The translations under genes and the position numbers were made by a program. The notes below the pieces were generated by a model that had not been told where the DNA came from, ran no database searches, and saw only the letters and a list, made by a program, of their open reading frames with translations. A stretch of DNA of 64,000 nucleotides, taken from assembly GCA_951812925.1 (NCBI GenBank), contig OX638370.1, forward strand, positions 92,766,897 through 92,830,896. The letters are read 5' to 3'. Numbering within the stretch: the first letter of the stretch is position 1; every line of letters starts with the position of its first letter. Below, piece after piece: positions 52,889-63,309 of this stretch. The DNA comes from Calliopum simillimum. Its lineage: Eukaryota > Arthropoda > Insecta > Diptera > Lauxaniidae.

Positions 52889-53775
52889 GGTGTTTACTAT
52901 CACCATCACTCTTCCTTATCGTTCTTGATGATATCCTAGATAAAGCTCTTAATAAGGCCAAAAGGGGTATTCAATGGAACTTTACCGAACATCTGGAAGA
53001 TCTCGACTACGCTGACGACATCTGCCTCTTATCGTCCAAACATTCAGATATGCAAAGCAAAATTGAAGACCTTGTCTTGGAATCACAAAAGGCCGGCCTA
53101 AAAATCAACGTATCCAAGACTTAAAGCATGAAGCTAAACGCAAGCAATGACATCACGTTTAAAGCTGGCAGTGATGACATCGGAAACGTCGATAGCTTCA
53201 CGTATCTAGGCAGCATTATCTCCATGGATGGTGGAGCAAAAGAGGATATCAACTCAAGAATAGCAAAAGCAAAAGGCGCGTTTGCTCAACTGAACAAAAT
53301 ATGGTCTTCATCCGTTATATCCACCAAAACGAGAGTGCGCATTTTTGATTCGAATGTGAAATCGGTTTTGTTATATGGGTGCGAAACATGGCTTGTTACT
53401 GAACAACTTACGAACAAGCTGCAAGTATTCGTCAACAAATGCTTAAGGCGTATACTAAAGATTTGGTGGCCTCGCACTATATCAAATGCCGAGCTACATC
53501 AAAAATGCAGACAGAAGGCTATAGCAAACGAGATCAAGCTGCGCAAATGGGGAAGGATTGGTCACACTCTCCGGAAACCACACAGCGAAGTTTGTCGCCA
53601 GGCCCTTGAGTGGAATCCACAAGGCAGTAGAGGACGTGGTAGACCCAAAACCAACTGGAATAGGTCGTTGGAAAAGGAAATCCAAGAATCGGGAAAATCG
53701 TGGCAAGAGATCAAAGTCATCGCAAGGGATCGTGACAAATGGAGAGATTTCATATTGGCCCTATGCTCCTCCTAG
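52889..53775 (+). pseudogene. RTE reverse transcriptase, C-terminal part
   Basis: The frame enters at GCLLSPSLFLIVLDDIL and includes LDYADDICLLSSKHSDMQSK, the catalytic YADD of motif C. A TAA at 53122-53124 replaces a Lys codon in NVSKTK; the frame then runs on through DSFTYLGSIISMDGGAKEDI, LLYGCETW, GRIGHTLRKP and RGRPKTNWNRSLEKE to a natural stop at 53773-53775. The endonuclease and the RT N-terminus are lost by 5' truncation, so the copy is inactive. Apart from one stop it is well preserved, pointing to a fairly recent insertion. Confidence 0.92.
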
Positions 53776-53805
53776 GAGTTAAAGGAGAATACATACATAC
53801 ATACG
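52889..53805 (+). mobile_element. 5'-truncated RTE-clade non-LTR retrotransposon
   Basis: Only the last part of the reverse transcriptase and the C-terminal region remain, followed by a short stem and an ATACATACATAC tail typical of RTE elements. The exact 11-bp flanking duplication shows target-primed insertion. Confidence 0.9.
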
Positions 53806-53816
53806 TAGCGCCATCG
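53806..53816. repeat. 11-bp target-site duplication, right
   Basis: TAGCGCCATCG follows the ATACATAC tail and matches the left copy. Confidence 0.85.
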
Positions 53817-54030
53817 TTTGCAATCTTATTTGGCGAGACAAAACGTAGTAGCAAGCACGGTAAACGGTTATGATGCATAACAAGTGAAAAAAAACTTTTG
53901 CATGTGCTGTATTTACTTTTTGCTGTGATTCTCAACAAATCTAAGCAAAATGTTAAATGTAGTATGCTTGTAAAGTTCTTCTGAATGTCGGCAAAATTGT
54001 CTAATGATATGATTGTGGTGATCATTGAAA

Positions 54031-55501
54031 CGTAACGAAAACCAGCCTTACAATAAATTTTTTTTTTGTTTTTCTTTGTGCATTTTGTAATTTTTGTTGG
54101 TGGTTTTACTAAAACACATTGTACAGTAAGCTTAAACCTACAATTGCATCTAATCCATGCTAGTTTGGTAGCTTATAATTTAAATTTTAATTTATAAATG
54201 TGGCGCTGAAACGATAAGTGGTACAGGTGCATGCATGGTGCAATTGATCCCATTCATTTCGTGCGTGTTATTCAGTTCTAAGTAATGAAAACATGTTTTA
54301 TTATTTAAGGTTTATAACAGGTAGCGGTATAAAAGAATTGTAATAGCAACAATTATTGTCAGCGTATTGATACATACTTGTTACAAGTAATTATTAGTAA
54401 AATTAAATTAAAATCAAAATTCAATGTACTTTTTAGTACTTTAAGCGACAGATTGCAATATTATAAATAATATGGTATTATTCCACCGATTACTTGACGC
54501 GTCTAAAAAAATTTGTTCTCATCTTCTTCTATCTTGATATTATGCAATAATGCGATCTGCTGTATTTGCTGCTACTCCGCCCACAGTGCTGTCAGAAAAC
54601 TTTGTGACTTTTGATTGACTGTTTTGGAATTTTGATTTTGGACTAGTAAGTGCGGTTTTTGTTCTCCCCATTATTTCATCTGCTGATCCAACTGCAAAAG
54701 TGTACAAAATTTAGTTTGTAATTAGCAAAACAATAAGATTCCTTAGTATGTTTGACTAGGAAAAACGTGTAAGAAAAATCTTGCTAATTTTCACAATTGC
54801 AATTGGAATGAAGCGCGCAATATTTCTCAATTTCAATTTAAAATAAATAAAATTCATTGAATTATTAACGCATACTTGACTTTTATTTTAACATTTCCCC
54901 ACAAACTGTTAACCAAATTCTTAAAAACTGCATTTCATTTTGGAATTTCAGATTTTCACAAATGCATTTTTCAAACGGTTTAATTCTACATTATTTTAAG
55001 GCTAAGACATTCCATGCAGGATTTACAATGTGTGAAAACTTAAGGCTGACAAACCTTACGCGTTTTTTTTTTTTTTTTTTTGTTTATAAAATAGTTGTAT
55101 ATTTCAAACAAGTTTAAATTAAAAAAAAAATACATATTGTATAATGCGTTCCAACGAATTTTCAAACTTAATGACTAAAGTAATATTTTTCGTTTTTAAA
55201 TGAAAGTAACAAAAAACAAAAGAGTTGTTTAAAATAAATTGGTAAGAAAGAAATAAAAAATGACCAATAATAGAATTGTTTAAAAATAAAATTGTAACTT
55301 TTTAACATAACTTAAGACTAATCCAAATCGCCATCTGTTATGTAGAGCAGCAAAAAGTAGAAGAGCAAAAATTTAATACAATATTTAAGAAAAAAATATT
55401 CAATGATTTTAAGCATTTGCCAATAATGTTAGTTTGCTTTTTAAACAACTTTTTTGTTAATTGTTTTTAATTTTCCTTAATATGGTTGTAGTTGGAACTT
55501 T
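54031..55501. other. non-coding DNA downstream of Phb2
   Basis: No gene seen. T and A runs lie near 55065 and 55120. On the minus strand a variant poly(A) signal ATTAAA at 55373-55378 could serve Phb2. Confidence 0.45.
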
Positions 55502-55609
55502 TTATTTACTTTTGTAAACTTTTTCAGTCATATCATCGAATCCAGAGTCTTGGATGTTCAACATCAAGCTGTCGGCTGAGAGGTAGACCTTGTTCTGTGA
55601 GCTTGCAAT
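55502..55609 (-). CDS. Phb2: Phb2 coding exon 5
   Basis: Encodes [20 protein letters not shown] then [15 protein letters not shown] and TAA. Acceptor TTTTTAACCAACAG. Confidence 0.96.
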   Translation of the reverse strand: MASSQNKVYLSADSLMLNIQDSGFDDMTEKVYKSK

Positions 55610-57174
55610 CTGTTGGTTAAAAAGTATTTGGTTAAATGCTTGTATTGTTTTAATAACCAATAAATATATTACCGTTCTAGCTATGCTTTGAGCAGCGCGT
55701 ATCTTACGTAACTTCAAATAAGCTGGATTCTGCTTAACAGCCAGACCTAAGTAAACATTGCAGTTAAGGAAAATACAATAAAATATTTGAGAGAGAATGT
55801 CTGTGAAAAGAGTACAAGAGGCTTTACGTAGTCATTGAGAATTTTATAAAATACAGAAGTTCTATTATTTTTATGCAAATGTTAATATCAAGAATTTCCT
55901 AAAGTCGAACGATTTGTCTATAGATCGTGTTGATTTTTGTAACAATTAATTTATTAATTTAACTGATTTAGGTACGAAGAATCCAGTGCTAACAAGGGTA
56001 ATTTCTTTTAAGTTTTTTTTTTATAAAAGGATATCATTTTTGCTGCTTCAGCTTCACCCTCTGCTTGCACAATTTTCTGTTGCTTCTCCTGCTTGGCACG
56101 CTCCACATAGAAGATGGCTCGTTGAGCTTCCTGTTGAGCGACCTGTTTGGCTTCAACGGCAGCAGTGTATTCTTTACCGAAACTTAATTCAGTTAATGAA
56201 ACATCATCCAAGATAATGTTAAAATCACGTGCACGTTCAACCAATTCCTTGCGGATCAAAAGAGAAACCTGAAGAAAACACAAAGATTATAAACTTTGAA
56301 CTCTTTTTAGTTAAACTAATACGAAACTCACCTGAGCACGCTGTGTAATTAACTGTGAAGCATTGAATTTGGCAACAACACTTTTTAGAACTTCATTGCA
56401 AATTGAGGGTAACACTTTTTCGTCATAGTCAACACCCAATTGACGATGCATCATGGGAAGGCGCATCGAGTCTGGACGTGATAGCACACGCAGTGAAATG
56501 TTTATCATCTGCAAGTCTTTGGAACCAGTTGGTGAAGAAATTTTACGTGGACGCGAACGAATATCATAGATAATAGGTTGCTGGAACCAAGGAAAACGGA
56601 AATGAAGACCTTCGGAGTAGATGTCGCTTTGTATGCCACCTATACGGCTGAAGATAATAGCACGGTGACCACCATCAACTAAGAAAGCGAAAATATGTAG
56701 GGTATAGTAAATCAGATATTCGTGTGCAATAGCATGTTGAGACAAATATGTTAATCAATGCATGTTCCTTGTTATGCAACCGAAGTAATTTGTTGCCGGC
56801 TTGAAATTGTGAAATATTAAAAGTATCTACATCTTGCTATGTAATTAAAATGCTTTATTATATAAAATTTTTTGAAGGAATTTTTTCTTATTGGTTTTAG
56901 CAAAAAATTATGAAATCTCTGTAATCATGTTAATTTTGTACAATTCACCGCCTCCCAAATTGAGGTTATGTTATGCGAGTCCATTTTAACGATTTCAATA
57001 AAATTAACAGCAAAAGTTCATAAATCCTATTGACATACCAGTATAGAGTGATTGATTGGCACCATATGCCAGTGCTCCAACAGCAGCTAATAACTTCAGT
57101 CCAGTGGTCAAACCTGGTGGACCACCACCTTTGCCGAGTTTTCCAGCCATTTCCGTGAATTTGCTTTGTGCCAT
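55502..57174 (-). CDS. Phb2: prohibitin 2 (whole gene)
   Basis: Mitochondrial inner-membrane scaffold that forms large rings with prohibitin 1; needed for cristae, m-AAA protease control and mitophagy. CDS on the minus strand: 57174-57039, 56678-56332, 56268-56035, 55750-55673, 55609-55502; 903 nt, 300 residues, matching the family (about 299). Residues 1-20 are basic and Gly-rich ([20 protein letters not shown]); 20-42 are hydrophobic ([15 protein letters not shown]), the membrane anchor; 45-205 form the PHB/SPFH domain ([36 protein letters not shown]); 190-240 are the charged coiled coil ([20 protein letters not shown]). The C-terminus ends [16 protein letters not shown]. Intron 3 is U12-type AT-AC. 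The gene is intact. Confidence 0.98.
55673..55750 (-). CDS. Phb2: Phb2 coding exon 4
   Basis: Exactly 26 codons, [20 protein letters not shown] then QSIART. It begins at TTAGGTCTGG after a U12 acceptor ending in AC. Splicing at the neighbouring AG instead would shift the frame, so the AC site decides the exon start. Donor ACG-GTAATA. Confidence 0.95.
55751..56034 (-). other. AT-AC U12-type intron of Phb2, 284 bp
   Basis: On the coding strand it starts ATATCCTTTT, the U12 donor consensus. It has the branch sequence TTCCTTAAC (plus-strand 55763-55771) about 12-13 nt before the terminal AC. Minor-spliceosome introns fit this pattern. Confidence 0.95.
56035..56268 (-). CDS. Phb2: Phb2 coding exon 3
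   Basis: 78 codons, [20 protein letters not shown] through [20 protein letters not shown] to EGEAEAAKM, covering the end of the PHB domain and the coiled coil. It ends exactly at ATG before the AT-AC donor. Confidence 0.97.
56332..56678 (-). CDS. Phb2: Phb2 coding exon 2
   Basis: Encodes most of the PHB domain, including [20 protein letters not shown] and [20 protein letters not shown]. Acceptor TTCGCTTTCTTAG, donor CAG-GTGAGT. Confidence 0.98.
57039..57174 (-). CDS. Phb2: Phb2 coding exon 1
   Basis: ATG at 57174-57172 (GATGGCACAAAG context) opens [20 protein letters not shown], as in animal prohibitin 2. Donor CTG-GTATGT. One base is carried over into exon 2 (Val46). Confidence 0.96.
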
Positions 57175-59102
57175 CTTTACAACTGACTTTCAACAAATGT
57201 TTAAAAGTTTTGAATTATTTTAAAATTACTTGGTAATGTATTCAATAATTAAGAACAAATTAAAATTTATAGCAGAAAATTTCACACGCTTAAACTTCCC
57301 GAACTCGGCGATTTGATAAAAAAATTCCAGTGGATATAACTTTTGACAGTTGTAATATGTAACGAGTGAGGAGAGTGAGTAAAATTGTAACGAGTAACAA
57401 TAATGCAGAGATGTTTCTTTTAAGGGGGTACAGCAGATTGTTCGTTCGTTCCGCAAAAAAAAAATTAAATTTTTTGAGTTCGGCGAGAAAATTGATTATT
57501 GGATTATTGGTGATTGTCCACCTCACATATCCCAGCGAGAAAACTAATTATTGGTGATTAAATCCTTCAGACAACCTTGTGAGAAAATTGGTCATTTGTG
57601 AAATAAAAATATTCCTAGTAAAATTAGTTAGAATTCATTAGCCATGTTCACGATCCGGTGCAAAAGGTCTTGCATCATAGCATTTGTAAATAAGTGTTGA
57701 AAAATTTTGCTATACAACAACAAAATATATAGGATTGAATTTACATTTACATTTTCTATAGTAAAAACCTATAGCATAAAAATTGTTATATGTCCCTTGG
57801 AGCCATCTTACATAACGCAGCCCACCATGGCTAAATCAGGGCACTTCAGGGGGTTCTTAACCTGCGGCGCTAGGTCGAAGGACTTAACAAAAAATTTTTA
57901 CTTCCGGCTAAAGCAGGAAGTAGAGATTTAAAACAATACGAAAAACGTAACTAAATCTCTCAAAAAAAACTCAAAGCGATAATAAACTCAAAACCTCCTA
58001 ACACGGCCACCACACCAACATGGGATCAGCTGGACATCCCATGTGCGCACCCGCCCTTCCTGTGTTCCAATAAAAATTCCATCTAAGACACCCACAAACA
58101 GATAACCACCATACAAATTATCCCCTTCTCAACCCATCATCGGACTTCGAATCTCCCCTTTTTACTTACTCGAAATTAGCCAGACATTGCTAATAAATTA
58201 GCTACCAACAATGAAAATACATTGATGGTCGGAGCTTACTGTTCAGTGTTTTTGAGTAAAACAACAATAAAAACACAAAAAAAAACACAAAAAACAAGGC
58301 AAAAATACACATAAATGAAAAAAGCAAAAAAATCCTTTTCAAGAAATTAAAATATACATGGATTTAATCTTACAAAAAAAAATTATTTACTTTATTATAG
58401 AGACGGCGAATTTAACGTCCAACAAATGAATTGATATGACACCAGGAACAAAAACTTTTCATCCCCCAAAAGTGAATCAAAAAAATAAATTTAAAATATG
58501 ATCAAAAAATGTATAAAAAGTAATATAAGTGAAAATATAATATAATGTATTAAAAATTTGTATAGAAGAACTTAAATCTAAAGAATCATAAAATGTAATT
58601 AGATAATATCTCAAAGAAAACGAAATGTACTTATAAATAAAATAATCACAAAAATAAAATATTTTTAAAACACTAAAAATTGATTTTTTTCCAATGAAAT
58701 AGCTTTCAAAAGTATTAATTCGTTATCAAGTTTAATTTTTTAATGCGTTGGCAAACATCTTTTTTAAATATGCAAAATTGTTAGAACTATAATCAAATTG
58801 GTAAGAGTTGGAACAAATGAAAAAGTTTTTTATAATGAAATAAGATGTGTTTGTCAAATATTTTTTATTAAAAAAATTCTGTTTCTTTCCATAGAAAATG
58901 TAATTTATTTTGAAAAAGTGCTTTTGTCAATTTTTTTGCCATTTAACCTGTATCTTATCTAGACTTAAGCAGCCGTATTTATAATAAAAGTTAAACCATG
59001 GAATAAGGCTATTCCGAATTTTAACATGAAATTCTGATTTATAAACAGTTTTATTCCTAGTTTAAATTTTAAACTGCCTTCGAGCAGGTTTAAAGCTAGT
59101 TA
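57175..59102. other. Phb2 upstream region, no further gene seen
   Basis: The Phb2 5' UTR and promoter must begin here, but no TATA box or other core element stands out. The 57780-58230 part is clearly less AT-rich (CCATGTGCGCACCCGCCC) and has one 74-codon frame of no known family; it may be a fragment of a retroelement. 58260-58950 is very A-rich. Confidence 0.45.
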
Positions 59103-59372
59103 CTGCCATACCTAAATTGGAGCGGCAGCGTTGTTTTACTGTCAAAAATTTCTCATGTACATACAATTTATATGGCGCATACCGAAAATGCCAACGCTCA
59201 ACGCTGAGCTATTCGAATTTCCAATTTTGACAAAGCGTAAAAAAAGAAACAACAATATGATTTTGACAAACAAATGACTTCAACGCAACGCTCTTTATTT
59301 CGGTATGGCGCTTAACGCTTTTGTGTAACGTTAAATAACGCAACGCCTGATGCTCCAATTTAGGTATGGCAG
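59103..59372. mobile_element. PIF/Harbinger-like MITE, 270 bp
   Basis: CTGCCATACCTAAATTGGAG at the left is exactly inverted at the right end. TTA stands on both sides (59100-59102, 59373-59375). A 3-bp TWA duplication points to PIF/Harbinger. The inside has repeated CAACGCTCAACGCTGAG/AACGCAACGC motifs. Confidence 0.68.
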
Positions 59373-59472
59373 TTAAGCGCCGGCTTAAATTTTTTGACGT
59401 GATGCGAATATTGTGAAAAAATTATTTGTCAGTTTATCTCAACAAAAATAAATTCAATTCCAACTTCAAAAG

Positions 59473-59837
59473 TTAAGAACATAATAATGTATGAAAAAAC
59501 AAAATTTGGCTGCATCGCACGTCCATGGAACCATACATATGTAAGTCGAAAACGGCATTACTTGTGTTGGCCGCAGGAGCCGAAGGAATAGAAGCAGTCA
59601 TTGCAGCGGATGTACAGCGACGAGGTGGTGTGATGGTGTGAATGTAATTGTTACGGGTCTTGTTTGAGGGATACTTATTAAATGCTCCCGAGGTGTGCAA
59701 ACCAGTCCAATACGATGCCCTTGTTTTACCCGGCGGATTGATAGGTTCCCAACGGTTGACCGAATCTAACTAAGTTAGAAGGATGCATCATTGCAGCAAT
59801 TTGAGCTGCCCCTACAGCACTTTCGGACATTGCACTG
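59473..59837 (-). other. possible coding exon(s) or pseudogene, unidentified
   Basis: On the minus strand the acceptor TTTTTGTCCTCGTCATTTTCAG is followed by ATGTCCGAAAGTGC, opening MSESAVGAAQIAAMMHPSNL then VRFGQPLGTYQSAG up to a possible donor (GG-GTAAAA near 59734). In another frame RWEPINPPGKTRASYWTGLH continues through SGAFNKYPSNKTRNNYIHTI to TAA at 59473. Both stretches look coding in composition. This may be one exon plus a shadow, two exons, or a frameshifted pseudogene. No family recognised. Confidence 0.35.
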
Positions 59838-60971
59838 AAAATGACGAGGACAAAAACTTCTTTCCTATCCTACTCTTAAATTGAAATTGGAAAATGCAAA
59901 TATATACATTGAATATGAAAATGTTGTGTGGTTTGTGCGAATATTGTGCCAGTAAAAGTAAAAACCTTAAATAAAATACAACTGTAATTTAGTTCTTTGT
60001 ATGGAAGGAAGATTCTGGCTATTGAAAAAAATAAATTGCACTGTTTCCTGGAAGCATGTATGCCTGAAAACACAGTTTCTGCAATTTGGAATCTTATTAA
60101 ATATTCGTTTGTTTTGATTTTCTCTATTTATTTTTTAAAAAGTCAAGAAAAGACGTTTGAAAATTGTAATAGAATCATAGATATTTGACATAAGGCTGGC
60201 TTAGTGAAAAATGTTTATAAATCTGCAGTGGCTTAGCTTCGATTTAAAATTTTATACCTGGTTCAACTAAACCGGAGAATAGTGACGGTCATTTTCTCAT
60301 GTCGGTTTAAGTTGTTTTGTGAAAAGTATTTGCATGTTTTTTGTTGTTGCAAATGCTTGATTTTTTTAACCCATTTGAGAGAAGATGTTTTGTCAAATGC
60401 AATTCGAAATAAAACATCGAGATTGGTTGATTTCGATTGTATATTTCTGCAATTAAATGTCAAAGAGTTATGGCGATTTTACCAAAAGAAGCGTATGTAG
60501 GTTTTATGATTAAAATCCTATAAAATTATCTTATTTCCAGTTAGGTTGTTTTATCAGAGTCCACAGAAATATTGGAGCATGTTAAAATATTATTCAGATA
60601 GCATCAACATTACTAAAATCCATCCAGAGGTTCCCAACTTATAATGGTATCCATTAAAGATATATCAGCAACTTCTGACGCTCATATCTCCAAAAATACA
60701 TCCGAGCGCCCATTTCTATTTATTTTTTATCTTTAAAGCCTTGCATCTCCGTGTGATGAAAAAAAATGTATTTTTGCGCAATTTCCGCGCCATAACAGAG
60801 AACCTTTTCTCGTCAATTTTTTTGAACAATCTGCGAGCAATCGGTCAACTAAAACCACACAAAGTTTGGCACAAAGTCAAACCCAATTCAGACAAAATAG
60901 TTCCCCGACAATTTAGTTTGTCATGTGAACCAGCTCTTGTTGAGACCACATGTTAAACTGTGAAATCTGAT
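59838..60971. other. non-coding DNA
   Basis: No gene seen; short overlapping frames only. Confidence 0.45.
60964..60971. repeat. 8-bp target-site duplication, left
   Basis: AATCTGAT, repeated at 61414-61421. Confidence 0.85.
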
Positions 60972-61413
60972 CAGCGTTGCCAGGGCTTTTTTGAGAAAGT
61001 TACATTTTTGCTGCTAAAAAGATACATTTTTTGATAAAAAGTTACATTTTGATTAATTTTTTCTAAATAAATGGCACAATTTCCAACTGCATATAGTAAA
61101 TACATAGCTTTTGTATTATAAAAAATTTCGCCGAAATTTGTTCAGGATATACTTATATTATTATGCAGTGATTTTCAAAAAGTTTATAACAACAATTCCA
61201 AATAAATCCAATGCATAGCTGAGCTTCCATATGAGCTTATCACATTAACCTACTAAAATATATTCCATTGGTCATGAGAAATTTCAATAAAATACTACGT
61301 TCCAACGGCAAATTTTAAGAGGTGATTTACGGCTGTTCAAAATTACTTACGAGTTACGTGAGAAGCCAAAAAGTTTCGCAAAATGTATAAAATGTAACCA
61401 ACTGGCAACGCTG
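60972..61413. mobile_element. hAT-type MITE, 442 bp
   Basis: CAGCGTTGCCAG at the left and CTGGCAACGCTG at the right are perfect inverted termini, flanked by a perfect 8-bp duplication. A CAG start and an 8-bp duplication define hAT elements. Inside are repeats of AAAGTTACATTTTT type. No coding region. Confidence 0.88.
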
Positions 61414-61421
61414 AATCTGAT
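61414..61421. repeat. 8-bp target-site duplication, right
   Basis: AATCTGAT, matching the left copy exactly. Confidence 0.85.
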
Positions 61422-61613
61422 GTCAAAATATTACATCCCTGAACGCGAGAAAACGCAGAAGTATAAAATTTTCATCAGCATTTTTGACAATTTAAAGGAA
61501 AATCTAATTTTTTAATTCGTTCAATCCGTTTAAAAATATAAGTTGCACAAATATAAAGGAAATATATTACCATAGTAATCAATTAGTGTAAAAGCGAAGA
61601 TTTTCTTTTGAAT

Positions 61614-61734
61614 ATGTCGCCACTAAAAGGCTCAGAAACAAAGAAAGATTCCTTTACATGTATTTCGTTTCTGCCTGTAAAGAACCGACACACGAAAAAA
61701 TGCGCCTCCAGTGACAGTGGGATAAGCAACACAA
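61614..61734 (+). CDS. possible first coding exon of an unidentified gene
   Basis: ATG at 61614 opens 40 codons, MSPLKGSETKKDSFTCISFL then PVKNRHTKKCASSDSGISNT, ending at a strong donor (ACAA-GTAAGT). The N-terminus is basic and Ser-rich. It lies about 190 bp after the hAT MITE. The next exon was not found before the window end, and the protein was not recognised. A chance ORF next to a chance donor cannot be excluded. Confidence 0.4.
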
Positions 61735-62239
61735 GTAAGTAAAGTGGGGTCAATCCGGCTATGGATGGGGTAAAATTTTATAAATCAGCTCTTATTTTGT
61801 ATGTACAACGTGTCGCGAAATGTACATTAAGCGTTGAACAAGTTTCCAGTATGTTTACTCTGTAATAATCAGGAATTAAGGAGTTAAGTCGACTTAGGGC
61901 CCTCTTACACCCATTACTTTTTCGAAAAGTTTGGGTTCTGAAGTATATGTGTACTTAATATCAATTCTCATGATCTCAAAATGTAGAGAAATATCTATGG
62001 GACTGTTTAACGAATAGTACGCCGATTTAGGGCGTTCTTCCGTAAATCACTCGGTAACCGTCATTCGACAAGCTTCAATTTCTTTAACTTGAGTTATTAT
62101 TATGCATAAATAATGAGAAAATTTTGCTCGCAAATTATTTGATTATTTTTGAGCCGTTTAAGTAAAGAGATCAAATGTTACTGCAGAGATTTATGAATTA
62201 TGAATTGAATTCTTTATTGAGTCTTATATCAGCGAGTAT
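61735..62239. other. non-coding DNA, possible intron
   Basis: No gene seen. Confidence 0.4.
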
Positions 62240-62560
62240 ACAAAATATCTTATTCAACCAAGTATCTTTTGGTACATTACAATATTTAGTAGCATTGCCT
62301 TTATTATTAATCACTGCTCTTCATCTTCTTGGCATTGAGTCCACCAGGTCCTGGCAAGAGCTTTTCGGAATATCGTAACAAGCTTTTTGTACTTTAGCCC
62401 ACAACTCCGTTTTATTTTGGTTTTATTGGTCCAATTTTCTCTTGAACAATTTTCCACAAATTTTCAATTGGGTTTAAGTACGGAGATCGCGCTGGCCAAA
62501 TCATTAATTTCACATTATCGTCGATTTTAATGGCATACTCCATTCAGCATAAGGAACCAT
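62240..62560 (-). pseudogene. Tc1-like transposase C-terminal fragment
   Basis: On the minus strand IWPARSPYLNPIENLWKIVQ contains the catalytic Glu of the DD34E triad. After a frameshift near 62410, ELWAKVQKACYDIPKSSCQD and LVDSMPRR follow, the usual Tc1 C-terminus, with a stop inside. The rest of the element is missing. It differs from the Tc1 relic at 30026. Confidence 0.87.
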
Positions 62561-62655
62561 GACTTTCAAAGATACAAACGTAAAAATTTCTATTATTTCC
62601 CTGATTAACTTTAGAGTCTGTCTATACGGGGGGACTCGCGTACGCGAAAACTCAA

Positions 62656-62884
62656 TTAGCGTACGCGAAATCCAGTGAAGTTTTTTCCCCCGGGACGCAG
62701 CTTCGTTACAACAGTAATTTTACATAAAAGTAGGGGTGAGTGGGCGGCCTGCGGCCGCAGCTCAGGATTTAAACCCGTCAGACATCCAACACCGGCTTCG
62801 CGGCGGTCTTCGGCCGCGGATCAGTACATAAATTAATCAAGTGCCCCGGGGGAAAAAACTTCACTGGATTTCGCGTACGCTAAT
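62656..62884. mobile_element. GC-rich palindromic MITE, 229 bp
   Basis: ATTAGCGTACGCGAAATCCA and the following GTGAAGTTTTTTCCCCCGGG are matched in reverse almost perfectly at 62846-62884. The loop is strikingly GC-rich for this window (GCGGCCTGCGGCCGCAG, CGGCTTCGCGGCGGTCTTC). A CGCGTACGCGAAAA copy also lies just outside the left end. No clear target duplication. Confidence 0.75.
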
Positions 62885-63309
62885 CAGCGTTGCCATCAAC
62901 TCAAAAGGGAGAGTGTCACAGCGATTCAAAAATGGTGTCATATAACACCCTCTGATTGTACAAATTGGTGTCATAAAGCACCCTTCATTTTTATATATTA
63001 TATTTAATCCTATAGGAGTTTTACCTATTGTTTGTAAGTAGTCTTAGTTTCTAACGTCGTATCGTCTCCAAATTAAGGTTCTGGAAATACAAGTATTAAA
63101 ACGACAAGGATTGTTTAACAATTTTAATTTATTTAATGAAAACATAAACAAACTTCAAAAACAAATACATAAATTAGTATGCAAAGAAATTTATAAAAAC
63201 ATATATAAAAATGGTTTGCACTTATGGCTAGAAACTTTTATTCAAAAAGATTTGCAAATAATTTGCTGAAAATTTGTTTTGCATAAAAGTTTATAACAAC
63301 TAGTATAAA
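62885..63309. other. non-coding DNA with hAT-like end
   Basis: CAGCGTTGCCATC at 62886 resembles the terminus of the hAT MITE at 60972, and GTGTCATAWAACACCC repeats follow. This may be a decayed relative. No gene seen. Confidence 0.4.

Larger units (their letters stand above)
52640..54030. repeat. foldback element interrupted by an RTE insertion
   Basis: Left arm 52640-52877 and right arm 53817-54030 are inverted copies: GCATATGCAAAAGTTC (52794) against ACTTTTGCATGTGC (53894), TTTACATAGATTTGTTGCGA (52752) against TCTCAACAAATCTAAGC (53930), GACAAGCATACTATA (52727) against TAGTATGCTTGTAAAG (53961). The AGTGGAATAATTCCATAGAGG start links it to the 45051 family. The RTE sits near the centre. Confidence 0.78.

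Noticed and set aside
55502..55717. Frame reading straight from Phb2 exon 4 through intron 4
   Set aside because: A good donor and acceptor restore the conserved [10 protein letters not shown] sequence; the read-through frame inserts unrelated residues.
57707..57931. 74-codon plus-strand frame in a GC-richer patch
   Set aside because: No recognisable family and no splice or promoter context; left as unassigned sequence.
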